This document shows positions 24,441 to 35,476 of a stretch of 64,000 nucleotides of DNA, one piece after another. Each line of letters opens with the position of its first letter. Position 1 is the stretch's first letter. Position numbers and translations under genes: made by a program. The DNA is from Syncephalis plumigaleata (taxonomy: Eukaryota; Zoopagomycota; Zoopagomycetes; Zoopagales; Piptocephalidaceae). The DNA lies in NCBI GenBank assembly GCA_025201365.1, contig JAIXMF010000010.1, positions 620,001 to 684,000 of the forward strand. Reading direction: 5' to 3'. A model generated the notes under the pieces. The model did no database searches. It was given only the letters and a program-made list of their open reading frames with translations, and was not told the DNA's origin.

Positions 24441-25823
24441 TTATGCTGTTATGTTCAGTATGAGAAATGTCGTCCATGGTCCGCAGATACATCGTTCAAC
24501 TGCTGCTGTGGAACTATCCACAGGAATATCAATGGATTTCCATACACTTTGTTCATTACCTGGTGAATGACCTAACTGGCCATACTTGTCTGTATAGCAG
24601 CTAATCGATTAGTAGGCAGTAATGAGGAGGATAAGTAGAATTACGTACTCCAACCACACGACCATACTGTATCGTCATCTAGTCAACGCGTAAGTGTTAA
24701 ATCACTCTTTGCTACACCTATTGAATACACTACCAAATACAATCACCGTGTGTCCTTCTCCACATGCTACTTTTCGTACATTCTTGTCAGTAGGCAGATC
24801 AACGCAATTCGGATAGCCTAGTTCGATATCGGTCGAGTTGGACAAGCCAAGTTGTCCGCGATTATCCCATCCGAACGTGTATAGATCGCCAAATTCTAAT
24901 GATGACTCATGGCGATTAACTTACAGTCTGTACACAATATCTATTATTAGTTGACATTCGGATAACTTGCCTGTAATCACAGCAGAGTGAAATGTACCAC
25001 AGGCAATTTCCACCACTTTAATACCATGTAGTGATTCAACTAGACAAGGCTCGCATCTATCCTGCGTATCACCATGTCCTAATTGGCCGAATCTAAATAG
25101 AGTGTTATGATAGCTCGCTAATTTACTACTCGCCAACAGTGTATACTGACCGATTAGATCCCCAGCTATAAAGATCGCCATTCTTCGTTAATGCTAACCA
25201 GTGTCCGTATCCAGCAACTACTTTTACGAAAACTACATCTGACATGGAGATCTTCTTTAATTTGATTGTAGCACTGTCATCATTCGTGTTATGCCAGGCA
25301 TCTTCATCATTGATGTGCAATGCTCCATCTATTAAACAAATATTAGTATGTGCCAATGATCTGATTGCCTTATCTACTTGCCTTTAATTACAGTAATTTG
25401 TTCCTCATCAGATACTGCTACCGCTTGATACTGTCCCAGATATTTTGTATTCTTTGCATTACCATTATAAATGGCTGTTATTGTTAAAGAACCTGCCCTA
25501 TCTAATTGCAAATACTGTCCATTGGATAATAGTTTTGCATATTGTATTGCTGTCGATGATGAAGCATTATTATCAGGATAATCCGGCAAGTTAGCCATCG
25601 CAACATGATCACCGTATAAGCAAAGCGATAGTAAATTGTTATCGAGCTCATTGTCATTTCGATCGACTACGACAACTAGTGTATCGGACCAGGTGGATGC
25701 GATAACATTGACGGCATTCGCAACTGGCTGTAATCGATCATATCGATGATGTTGTTGATTATCGGCTGACGCGTCACCAAGTTGATTAAACCGGTTGAAA
25801 CCACAACCAAGCACTTGAAACAT
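24441..25823 (-). CDS. RCC1-repeat protein
   Basis: Beta-propeller protein in about six exons. It starts 'MFQVLGCGFNRFNQLGDAS', the usual opening of small RCC1-domain proteins such as RCCD1. Further blades read 'VAGYGHWLALTKNGDLYSWG', 'FGQLGHGDTQDRCEPCLVES' with 'VVEIACGTFHSAVI', and 'GDLYTFGWDNRGQLGLSN' with 'KVACGEGHTVI'. The last exon ends 'CGPWTTFLILNITA'. The repeats are complete enough for a propeller but the partner cannot be inferred. An in-frame ATG 36 bases upstream would add a hydrophobic dozen residues. The region is divergent from the FKBP gene. Confidence 0.8.
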
Positions 25824-25976
25824 ACTAGTGAATACGATGGATGATACCAATAGTGACAATAACAGGATATAAACACATCTTCTGAATGAATAACTGGCAC
25901 TACTGCCATGATAATGATAATGATAAACTAATTTATAGTTTCTAACGGTGAAATCACAGTTTTACTCGACTGGTAG

Positions 25977-25984
25977 CTATAAAT
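25977..25984 (+). promoter_or_regulatory. TATA box of the FKBP gene
   Basis: Perfect TATAAATA 127 bases before the FKBP start codon, in the 287-base divergent gap with the RCC1 gene. The spacing fits a short leader beginning near 26010. Confidence 0.6.
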
Positions 25985-26110
25985 AGTGGATCTATCTGGC
26001 GCATTACGTCGTCATCATCATCATCATCATCACTCTTTCTCCTCTTTATCCACTTTTTGCGGATATCCATTGTAGCTTACCGCTCGTTACTCTTCTTTAG
26101 TCTATTCAAT

Positions 26111-27629
26111 ATGCCAGAACTTGTAGAGGGATTTACCTCGCTCGCTCCTGAAAATGCTCTTCAGAAGCGTATTATCACCGAAGGTACCGGAGACGCTCTT
26201 CAGCCCGGTGTCACCGCTGTTGGTAGGTTACTCTTGGCATAATACACACACATATATTAGATATCATTAATATTGGTTGGTATAGTTCACTATGTAGGCA
26301 CTCTATATCCAAGTGGCAAAAAGTTCGACTCTAGCCGCGACCGTGGCAAGCCATTCGAGTTCAAATTGGGTGCTCGTACGTTGTATTAGCTATTTGTTCT
26401 ATTCGTATACAACAAATGTGTTCACTCACACGTGTCTACTATCTTTTTTTGTATCTGATACTACATTTCTAGGCCAAGTCATTCTAGGATGGGATGAAGG
26501 TGTGGCTACCATGCGTGTTGGTGAGAAGGCCGATTTTATCCTTTCTCCAGAATACGGTAAATATTCCTTCGATGATGATGATGATAATAATACCGACTTG
26601 ATCTAACCTCATTCCTATTAGGCTATGGTTCACGCGGTGCTGGCAACGCCATTCCAGGAAATGCCACTCTTCGATTCGAGGTGGAAGTAATCGACTACAA
26701 ACAGTGAGCTATCGTTTCAAGCGAAGAAAGCAACAACGACAAGTGCATTCATACTCGTCTTCATTAATTGTTGTAACCTTCCTTCTTTCATTGGCTTACA
26801 TCTCATTCCTGATGACGCCATTGTCCGCTCGTATCATTTGTTGGTTACCTGTTTCGTTTTCTTTTGTCTCTACAAACGTTTAAATGAACACAAACAAACA
26901 TGCCTTTTGTTGTTGCTGTCTATCTCTAACTCATTCTCACTCTACATTCATTATTGTTTCCAGTCAACTTGTCAAGTATCGTTTGAATCAAGCTATAGAG
27001 GAAAAGGAGCGTGGCAATGTACATTTTAAAGCGGGGGAATGGGAGAATGCTCGGATTACTTATCAAAAGGTGCATATCATCTATATATCTATATATCTAT
27101 ATATCTATATGAGTCAAATACTTTATTATTACTATTATCAATCAGGAATAAGCCACTTAGACTTTTGTTGCAATGATTCAGGCTTTATACTATTTGAATG
27201 ATGTTTGGGAGGAGGAATTGGAAGAGGAAGCACGTCTAGTGCGTATAACCCTACTGAATAACTTGGCAGCTGTTTTATTAAAACAAGAAAACTACACAGC
27301 TGTGATAGATCAATGCCATGAAGCACTTGCACTCGATGGTCGACACAGCAAAGCGTTATATCGATTGGCACAGGCACAATTTGCACTTGGACGTTACGAT
27401 GAAGCATCCGCTTCAGTTGATCGTGGATTAAAGGTGCAGTAAACAAATTGGAGAGGAAATAGAAGGAGATGCATTCTACTGTTCAATATAATAATAATTG
27501 ATTGATTGATTGATTTAGTTATCATCCGATACTGCCGTATTCAAAGCAATGAAGACACGAATCGATCAGAAGCAGGCAGCTTGCGATGCGGATAGAAAAG
27601 AAGTTTACGCCAAAATGTTCCATAAATAA
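26111..27629 (+). CDS. FKBP-type peptidyl-prolyl isomerase with TPR domain
   Basis: Five or more exons. The FKBP domain is nearly textbook: '[20 protein letters not shown]', '[17 protein letters not shown]', '[20 protein letters not shown]'. The domain ends at 'VIDYK', where genomic sequence continues into a stop at 26706-26708. The same point has a GTGAGC donor. Splicing from it to the acceptor before 26967 joins the FKBP domain in frame to '[20 protein letters not shown]', a TPR helix, followed by '[20 protein letters not shown]' and '[21 protein letters not shown]'. The gene ends 'VYAKMFHK'. This layout matches Hsp90-associated immunophilins. Retention of the intron would instead give a stand-alone FKBP12-like protein. 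Confidence 0.87.
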
Positions 27630-27785
27630 ATCAATAATGACATATTGATACAATTGAGACATGATATTACATTTAATTCCAACTATGTGTAGAAAGATGT
27701 TTATCCGAACATGCACATTCTACAATGAAATACGCGTCATAAGAATCAAATGCTGTATCATCCTTTCGTAAATATCGATATATGC

Positions 27786-28963
27786 TTATTTGATTTCTTT
27801 GTACGGGTAGTCGAACTGGGCTGTCTTGCGACGCCATAGCTTTCTACGCTTCTTGGTGGAGATATGCTCGGTCATGACTTCGGCGCAGTGTTCCTGCTTG
27901 AATTGACGAATGAACGTTGGATCCCTATTGTTTATTTTAGTGGCACGTCATAATCGAGTATTAATATGAGATCGTCTTTCACTCTCGTTATATATATATA
28001 TATATATACCGAATGAGCAATACTTACCACAACTCCGAGGCAATACCTAGATCTTTGCAGCAGCGCATTAAAGCATTACTCTTGCAACCTTCTGCCGCCG
28101 TTGCCAAACCATCCGGATCGAAATAATCCTGTTCACCGCGAGCCTGAGCTACAAATCGACCATGACACACTAGCGCGTATTCTCGCGAGATTGTACGTGG
28201 CGACACGCTATGTTCACCACGGGGAGCCAAACCCCAACCTAGTTATTCGGTAAGAATACATTATTATTATTATTATCATTACAGATTATTGATTAGACAG
28301 CAATAACATGTATTAGAATAGCATAGCATAGCATAGCATACCTCCAGGTCCAAAGGCACGGTTTAGAATACGGCGATATTTGATTTCTGGCAAGTACAAC
28401 ATACCATCTGATTCATGATGGATGCGCGCATATTATATAGATATACAAATACACGTTAATCACTAATAGTAAGTCACTCCTCTCGTGCATCCAACGTCTG
28501 TTCGTTTACCTGGCTTAATCTCTACATCCTGAGTAGCAATAGGGGCTAGCAAGACATCGGCCACTTCCTTTGGAAATGGTTCTACCGACAAACCGTGAAA
28601 GGATCGTGCCCAATCACCGGAAGGATCATTGATGAGACCCTCGGTTGTCGTACCATTATTGTTATTGGCAAGAACAGAGTTGCTTGTCGGTGGGAATGGC
28701 GCTTTTGCCACAGCACTCGACGAGGAACTCTTTGCATCGTTGGAAGTGCCACTTGTCGTGCTAGTCTTTGAGCTATACGTGTAGGTGGAGTAAAGAGCAG
28801 CACGCGTATGCTGTGACGTAGTCACCATGCGAGTCTGCTCCACACAGAGTCATGGTTACTTTTTACGCGTAATCAGAAATATACAATAACATGTACTAAC
28901 CAGATTATGACGGCATAGCGAAGTACGCGCTGTTCGCGCTACAATTTGAGGCAACGACGCCAT
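27786..28963 (-). CDS. MGM101: Mitochondrial genome maintenance protein Mgm101
   Basis: Fungal mitochondrial nucleoid protein that anneals single-stranded DNA in recombination repair. About five exons. The first (to 28963) gives a presequence '[20 protein letters not shown]'. A Ser/Thr/Asn-rich stretch follows, then the conserved core: '[18 protein letters not shown]', '[16 protein letters not shown]', '[20 protein letters not shown]', '[17 protein letters not shown]', '[13 protein letters not shown]'. The end is '[20 protein letters not shown]', the usual basic tail. The recognised Cys pair of the core is intact. This family is strong evidence that the DNA is fungal. Confidence 0.95.
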
Positions 28964-29168
28964 TATGACAATATGGTAGAAAGGAAACGAAGAAAACACG
29001 AGAGAGGGAGAGAATATGTGCGTGTGCGTGATAGGAAGAGAGAAGAAAAGTTGAAAAGAAATCACGCCCATTGTATTAAAATAAAACAAAACGTAAATGA
29101 TATAACACGAGTATAATTCGAAATCAGTCATTATTTATTTATTCATTAGCTCGTTACTTCATAAATTA

Positions 29169-31480
29169 CTATTGTCGCTTATTGCTAATCATGTTATGCA
29201 TCATATCGAAACTATTGCCATCCGGTTGTAGTGTATATATTTGACGCGGTGATAATTCATTTCCATCGATATCCACTGCAACTGTCTCTAATAATCCATA
29301 ATCTGGTGTGATGCCTTGAATACGTGCGCGTATTCCACCTTGATCCTTTAGTGTTACTATTTGTCCACTATGATTATAATAAATAGTGTAAGCATAAAGA
29401 TGAGCAGCAATGCTATAGCAATAGTACCATGGCATTAATCGTACTCACCTATGCAACCAGTATTGATGGTACAAGTCAAGAAGTGAATGGAATCCAGATT
29501 GAATAAATTGACGATAAAAGTAATCCAAACGATTTACAATAAGTGCCAATATTTCCTCTAATGTAAAAGGCGCCAAATCAGTATGGTATACTTCATTATG
29601 CATGGCAATCAATCGATTAATCGAGGTAGTCGGTGCCGGATTGTCGACATTTACGCCACAACCTAGATGGCTTATTTAGTACACACATATATACATACAA
29701 ACATACCAATGAATAAATAGTAATTTATCATTGTATCATTACCGATAATTAAGGTAAACTGATTGGCTTGGAAGCTTGAATTAACAAGAATGCCACCCAT
29801 TTTTACGTATTTACTCGCATTGTCACCGTTATTAGCGTCAGGAATACTGGCATAAACGTCGTTGGGCCATTTCAATCGAAGAGGAATATCCTAATTGTAA
29901 AGTTGAATAAAAGATTATATACAAGTAATATCATATTATAATACAATATACCTTATAGCCAGGTTTCGAGCGTACAGCATCTACCACTGCCAACGCTACT
30001 AGATATTGAACGAGTACCGGTGATGGTAGTCCATTCTTTACCGATTGACGAAGAAGCATGGAGAACGAAAGACTACCGGTGGGTGATACCCAAGCATTGC
30101 CACCACGACCTGTTCAATGTGTAATAAGCAATCGTGAGATAATACCGGCTATATCGTTAATGTAGCATTCCCTCACTTACCTCGACCTGATACTTGACGT
30201 GTGGCAACACATAACGTACCATCGGGTAGATGTCGTGTTAACGCATCATTTCTAGCCATAATTATTAATTAATTCTGATTTTATGTAGGATAGCGTACTT
30301 ACTTTTCAAGTATCGTCTGCGTAGACGACACTGTCTCCGTGTAAATGACCATGGCGCCAAATGCACCATTACGCAATTGATCCACTAGCGAGCGAGATGC
30401 CTGCCAATACTTATAGTAAGATGCCAGCGAGAATGGACCAGTTGGCATTGACTCTGCCGAGGATGAGTATGACGAAGCAGGCATGATAAATGAATGCGTT
30501 GGTTTATCATCGTTGCCTGGTGTCGACTGTGATGATAATATCGCCTTCTCGTCATTATAAATAATAAATCGATCATGTTCACCATCAATGGCATGATCAT
30601 CTTTATCCTTGGCCGTTTGTAATCGTTGCTTAACACTATCTACAACGGTATTCGTGAATCCGGTAAGCCAGAGCGGTGTCAATGGCGGGAGTGTGGCATG
30701 ATCAGTATCGATGGTTAGACCAATTTGTTCCATTAAATGTTTAAACACAACTAATCGAGCTGAATTGCTAGAGCGTAATTTCATCACTAGTGTTGTGTCG
30801 GCGTAGACAGGATCATGTTCGTTTAGTAACATACCATCGAATTCAGGATGGACACCCGTGAGTAATGCTTTGCCATTGCCCACTTGCGATAGAACAATAC
30901 TAGCTTGTCCCTCGGGATATCGAGCAATTATTTGAACATTAGGCATACGCTCAGCATCAACAAAGAAGCCACCACCATTGTAGTAAACGTAGATAGGTTC
31001 GGATACGTTGATGATGTTGGCAAGTGCTTTGCTTGAAGTTGCCTCCAGTTGAAGTGGAACAGCGCGTGCACCAGCCTCGCTATCGTACACGAATCCCGGA
31101 TAGGTACAGCCGCGTACCACTCCGGGAAAGAATACAAGCTCGCGTTTCTCGTTCACCTCAAGCGGTGTGTTCAGCTCGAATTCAACTGAAGCACCCGCGT
31201 AGTAGCCACCGGCACACAAGCCAAGGTAGCGACCGCCTTGCGCGACATAGGAACGAATACGCGCATTAGCCGCAGGATGCAACAATTCCTGGTACGGTTT
31301 GTCCCGACCGCCCGGTACAACTAGCATGGCTGCAGTCGGTTCCCATGGCTCATGACCTAATGCTGTCGCATTCACTTTCTGTACCGAGTAACGAGTACCT
31401 AGTACCGCTTGTAATGTACGTAATGTCTGGTGTAGACTATGCGGGCTGACACCCGGCCCGTCGTAGACTAGAACGTTCAT
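29169..31480 (-). CDS. BPL1: Biotin--protein ligase (holocarboxylase synthetase)
   Basis: Attaches biotin to carboxylases. The N-terminal half is the glutamine-amidotransferase-like BPL_N domain: 'MNVLVYDGPGVSPHSLHQTL', 'AMLVVPGGRDKPYQEL', 'YLGLCAGGYYAGASVEFE'. The C-terminal catalytic half has 'VIYTETVSSTQTILEK', 'QVSGRGRGGNAWVSPTGSL' (the biotin-AMP loop), 'LRLKWPNDVYA' and a C-cap ending in 'LSPRQIYTL'. The start at 31480 matches the yeast Bpl1 opening (MNVLVY). An in-frame ATG at 31654 would add 58 residues, hydrophobic and Arg-containing, that could be a targeting sequence or leader. Introns split the catalytic half into about six exons. Confidence 0.95.
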
Positions 31481-32490
31481 GGGACGAGTAGGCGTGTGTG
31501 CTAAAGAGGAGCGAACTGATACTGATGCAACACCGATAGAACACAGTCTAAACGGCAAAATGAGCATACCAATCGTGGCAACAAGTAAACTGACGCGTGT
31601 CAAAGGAAAGTAAGTTTGTAGCGGCATCAATAAAGCGATTTTGGGGAGAATCAAAGAATGAATAATGGCTGAGTTGGATTGGGCGCACCATCATTTTTGA
31701 ATTGTCTAAGCAACTAACAAAAGGGCAGCATCATTTCATTTTATTCTATTGTTGAAGTTCAACAAACAAACAAAGAAGAAACAAACATATTAGATATCAA
31801 TGAATAAGTACGTAATAGTGGTAAACTGATGGGTTGATCGTACTAGCGTTGATTTGTTGTTTGCGTATTACAATCGGGATGATATTATTGAATGGCGGTG
31901 GTTCATAGCTGGTACATTCATTGATTAGGAAAGAGGAATGCCACATGATACATTGTAAGCAAAGGAGATAATGCTATCATACAACAACTGACTCAGGCAA
32001 ATTACGTCAATGTCGTTTCATTTGCTCTATTTGGATTGCATTTGGCAATTGACATAACAGGTTGTCGCGTATTCCCACATCTAATTGGTACTAATCTCTC
32101 CGTCTATCATCAACCGTTTATAGATTAGCAGCTCGACTACACTAATACCTGACATCGTTTCATGGGTATCAGCCAGAAATAGATTTGTTCTATCAGTCAG
32201 AGAATGAATCTATTGTCCGAGACTTACTTGTATGGCAATGGTACGGAGACAGGTTGGCTAATGTTTGTCAGAGGGAATGCGCATCCATGATCGTATGGCT
32301 CTTGTGTATTATCCGATACTCCATCACTAGCATCCGGATATAAATTGAGCACTTTTGACACGCTCAACTTGTCATCTTCATACTCACTCTTCTACTCTCG
32401 TTCTACGCTACTCTCACTGCTTTCCTCAACCATCACTTTCTACTCTCGTTCTAGTAGCTGAGCTATCCATCCCACTAGGCCAACATCAAC
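31481..32490. promoter_or_regulatory. Upstream region of the micro-exon gene, with TATA box
   Basis: About 1 kb without a gene, between the divergent biotin ligase and micro-exon gene. TATAAAT lies at 32338-32344, about 150 bases before the start codon, followed by a pyrimidine-rich leader with two copies of a CTCTCGTTCTA motif (near 32395 and 32443). The clear TATA box suggests regulated, possibly strong expression. Confidence 0.55.
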
Positions 32491-34665
32491 ATGAAGTTCT
32501 CTACCATCCTCGCTATTGCCGTCGCCGTCGTCGCTGTCGCCAGTCTGGTCGCCGTCGAAGCTAGTCCCGCCTTGGTCCGTCGTGGTATGTCTGGCCGTGA
32601 CCCTATCAATTGATGTACTAATCGTAGTCTATTGTTTCATTGCCTACCGATAATTACCGATAGCTCGTAAGTTTACGTGTATTAAATGGTTGTTTTGACA
32701 TGTTAATCACATTTTAATGTTTATTCTACCTATTGATTTGTTAGCTCAAGATCGTAAGCTAATCTATTGACCGTAACAAGTACCATACTAATTGTAGTGT
32801 AAATCAAAATCATGTGTGATTACCATCTCAAGCTAATGTAAGCTACCACTCTTGTTCTCATTATACCGTACTAATGACAATCAATCGTACAATCCATATA
32901 TTTGTTTATCACAGTGCGTAAGTTACCATTCTGATGGCAATGAATGGCGTACTAATTCTAGTATGACACATGATCTACCTCTGTTCCTATATACGATAGA
33001 CCGTAAGTCATCATTCAGACTGCAACGTATGAGATACTGACTACGATTTGGGACGTGATCCACGTATGTTTCTGTATGACAGGGCGTAAGTAACCATTTT
33101 GATTGTAATTTATGAGGTACTAATCATACTATGGCACATTATTTCCACATATGTTCTTGTATGATAGGTCGTAAGTCATCATTCTAATCTAGTGTACAAT
33201 GTGCTAATCACGCTATGGCACGCGATTCCTACATATGTCCCGGTATAACAGTGTGTAAGTAATATTCCAGTTGTAAACTATGCTGTACTAATGATGATGC
33301 GACACGTGATCCACGTATATTTGCCCATAACAGTGTGTAAGTTGCCATTATGACCGTAATGAATGGATGTACTAACTATGGTATCGCACATGATCCACTT
33401 ATGTTCATGTATGATAGAATGTAAGTAATCATTTTGACCGCAATGAGCAGGGTATTAACCGTAGTATGGCACACGCTTCATCCATGTTCATGTATGACAG
33501 GTTGTAAGTAATTATTTTAATTGTAACATATGAATGAGTACTAATCATGCTCTGACATACGATCCACATATATTCCTGTATTATAGGGCGTAAGTTATCA
33601 TTCTGACCGCAATGAGCAAGGTATTAACCATAGTATGGCACACGCTTCATCTATGTTTTTGTATGATAGAAAGTAAGTTATCATTCTGGCTGTAACTTAT
33701 GAGGTACTAATGACAATATGCCACACGATTTTCTCTATGATAGGATGTAAGCTACCATTCCAATCGTAATGTATGGCGTACTAACCATAGCACTGGCACA
33801 TGGCCAACATATGCTCCTTTATGATAGGGCGTAAGTAATCATTCTGACCGTAATGAATGAGATACTAATGATACTATGACACATGATTTTCATCCATCTG
33901 TTGATAACAGTGCGTAAGTTACTATTCCCGATGATAACGTATAGGTGTATTGATATTAATATGGCACACGATTTACTTATACTACTGTATGATAGCAAGT
34001 AAGTTACTGTTCTGACTACAGTGAATGAATGGGATACTAACTACGATATGACATCCGTTTCAACTATATCTGTGTATGATAGGGCGTAAGTTATCACTCT
34101 GATCGTAATGAACGTGGTACTAACTACATTGTGGCACGTGATCCTCGTATGTTCACGTATGCTAGTGGGTAAGTTACCATTATGGCCGTAATGAATGAGG
34201 TACTAATCATGATATGACACATGATTAACATATGTTTCTGTGCGATAGATGGTAAGTCATTGCCTTGGTTGTAATCTATGAATGTACTAACCATGATATG
34301 GCACATGATTCATATATGCTTGTATACAATAGAGAGTAAGCTACCATTTTGACTGCAATTTATGAATGGGGTGCTAACTACGATACGATATATGATCTAC
34401 GTATGTTTCTGTATGATAGGACGTAAGTAATCATTCTGGCTGTAATGGATCGATATACTAACTACGATACGATCCATAATCAATACGTGTTTTCGTATAC
34501 CAGTGGGTAGGTCAATATTTCACTCGTCATCTACGACACGCTAACCACAGTATGATATGCGCTACTTTTACAGGGAAATTAAGCGGTAAATAATAATCCA
34601 AATAATAATCATAACCATACTAATCCATTATGATTACAGAACAAGACAAGGACATCATCAAGTAG
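32491..34665 (+). CDS. Micro-exon gene for a small secreted cysteine-containing peptide (novel type)
   Basis: Exon 1 (32491-32584) encodes a signal peptide, 'MKFSTILAIAVAVVAVASL', ending in 'PALVRR', a Kex2-like dibasic site. Then follow exons of 3 (32664-32666), 9 (32745-32753) and 5 bases (32833-32837). Next come twenty exons of exactly 3 bases: 32915, 33000, 33083, 33168, 33252, 33334, 33418, 33501, 33587, 33670, 33744, 33828, 33911, 33996, 34083, 34166, 34249, 34333, 34420 and 34504 are their first bases. The 5-base exon brings the frame to phase 0, so each later exon is one codon, reading CTGVCCNVGKDGCQGWMRDW. A 12-base exon (34574-34585) adds Gly-Asn and a stop. A last exon starts at 34640. 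Every intron has a GTAAG or similar donor, a branch point and an AG. The mature peptide would be 28 residues with four Cys. No family recognised. The splicing model is inference from sequence. Confidence 0.6.
32585..34573 (+). repeat. Tandem array of related intron-like units, about 83-base period
   Basis: Twenty-four consecutive units, mostly 77 to 84 bases long (shortest 67 and 71). Each starts GTAAG[T/C] (GTATGT and GTAGGT in the first and last), has a TACTAA-type branch point near the middle and ends in TAG, CAG or, once, AAG. From about 32918 on the units also share blocks not needed for splicing: 'ACCATTCTGACCGTAATGAA' after the donor and 'ATGGCACATGATCCACATAT' before the acceptor. They therefore arose by duplication of one unit. 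The intron units at 33421-33500 and 33590-33669 are about 90 percent identical, which shows recent turnover. Confidence 0.85.
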
Positions 34666-35100
34666 ATATTATAGGTATTCAAGTCAAGAATGTATTGGTG
34701 CAAGGCCCTTTAGTGTTCATGTCATTCAAGTCATTATTCCTTGGTACAACAACAACAAGCATATCTACAAGTCCCTTCCGTCTATTCATCCATGGTCCTA
34801 TTACATAAATATCAACTGATGACTGGTTCATTGATTGAATAAATATGTGTGATATGAGCCATTCCACTAGCAAATAATGACGATGTAATTGAGTAACATG
34901 TAGTCCATACACTAGCCATCTTTATAGGATGATTCAGCAGTTAAATAGATTCATTTACGCTAATAATTATATATCAAATGCACGTTTCTTCATGCCATGT
35001 TAACTTCAATAGATAGTTGATACGACTAGAACACTGCCAATGTTACTTTATTTGAAATAATGTAGGAAATACACTGAATAGAAAATAATTATTCGTGCAA
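34666..35100. other. Intergenic region
   Basis: No supported gene. A minus-strand open frame (34679-34912) has no recognisable domain and no splice context. AT-rich. Confidence 0.45.
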
Positions 35101-35476
35101 TTACAAATCGTTCACAAGTGTAAACATAGTAGCTTTATGCTGATCTAACGCTGCTGCATCGTTTGAATCCATTCTAAGTAATATTGATAAACTACACGAA
35201 CGAGTACATTCCAATTGAGGCTTACCGTTCAATAGAGAAACATTGCACGTCACCATGCACAGGTCGATATCTGCCAATAACGCGATATGGTCGTGAATCT
35301 CGTTGTGCATCCACCAATTCTAATGGACAACAGCTATGATCGATTTCCCAGTATACGAATGAGGCTACAACAGGCTGCTCATCCCTGTGTAACACGTAAT
35401 CATACGCTGTAAATTGTCGTTGTCGTGGGTGTTCCATACGATCCGCATCTAATGAGCATATATGGACTACCATCAC
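35101..35476 (-). CDS. Small hypothetical protein, 107 residues
   Basis: Two exons, 35226-35476 and 35101-35173, joined across a 52-base intron with a GTAAGC donor and a TTAG acceptor. The join keeps the frame and replaces an immediate stop. The translation begins 'MMVVHICSLDADRMEHPRQR', passes 'SFVYWEIDHSCCPLELVD' and ends 'KATMFTLVNDL'. No signal peptide, membrane segment or known domain is seen. It has no frameshift and lies divergent to ALKBH1 with a 272-base gap. I do not recognise it. It may be lineage-specific. Confidence 0.5.

Noticed and set aside
32838-34573. Regular 83-base repeat array read as a CRISPR or ordinary minisatellite
   Set aside because: Spacers would be only 3 bases and the DNA is eukaryotic, so CRISPR is excluded. 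A plain minisatellite would not keep donor, branch point and acceptor in every unit at fixed spacing, nor follow a signal-peptide exon ending at a splice donor.
34679-34912. Minus-strand 77-codon open frame downstream of the micro-exon gene
   Set aside because: No recognisable domain, biased start context or splice support. Probably chance in AT-rich DNA.
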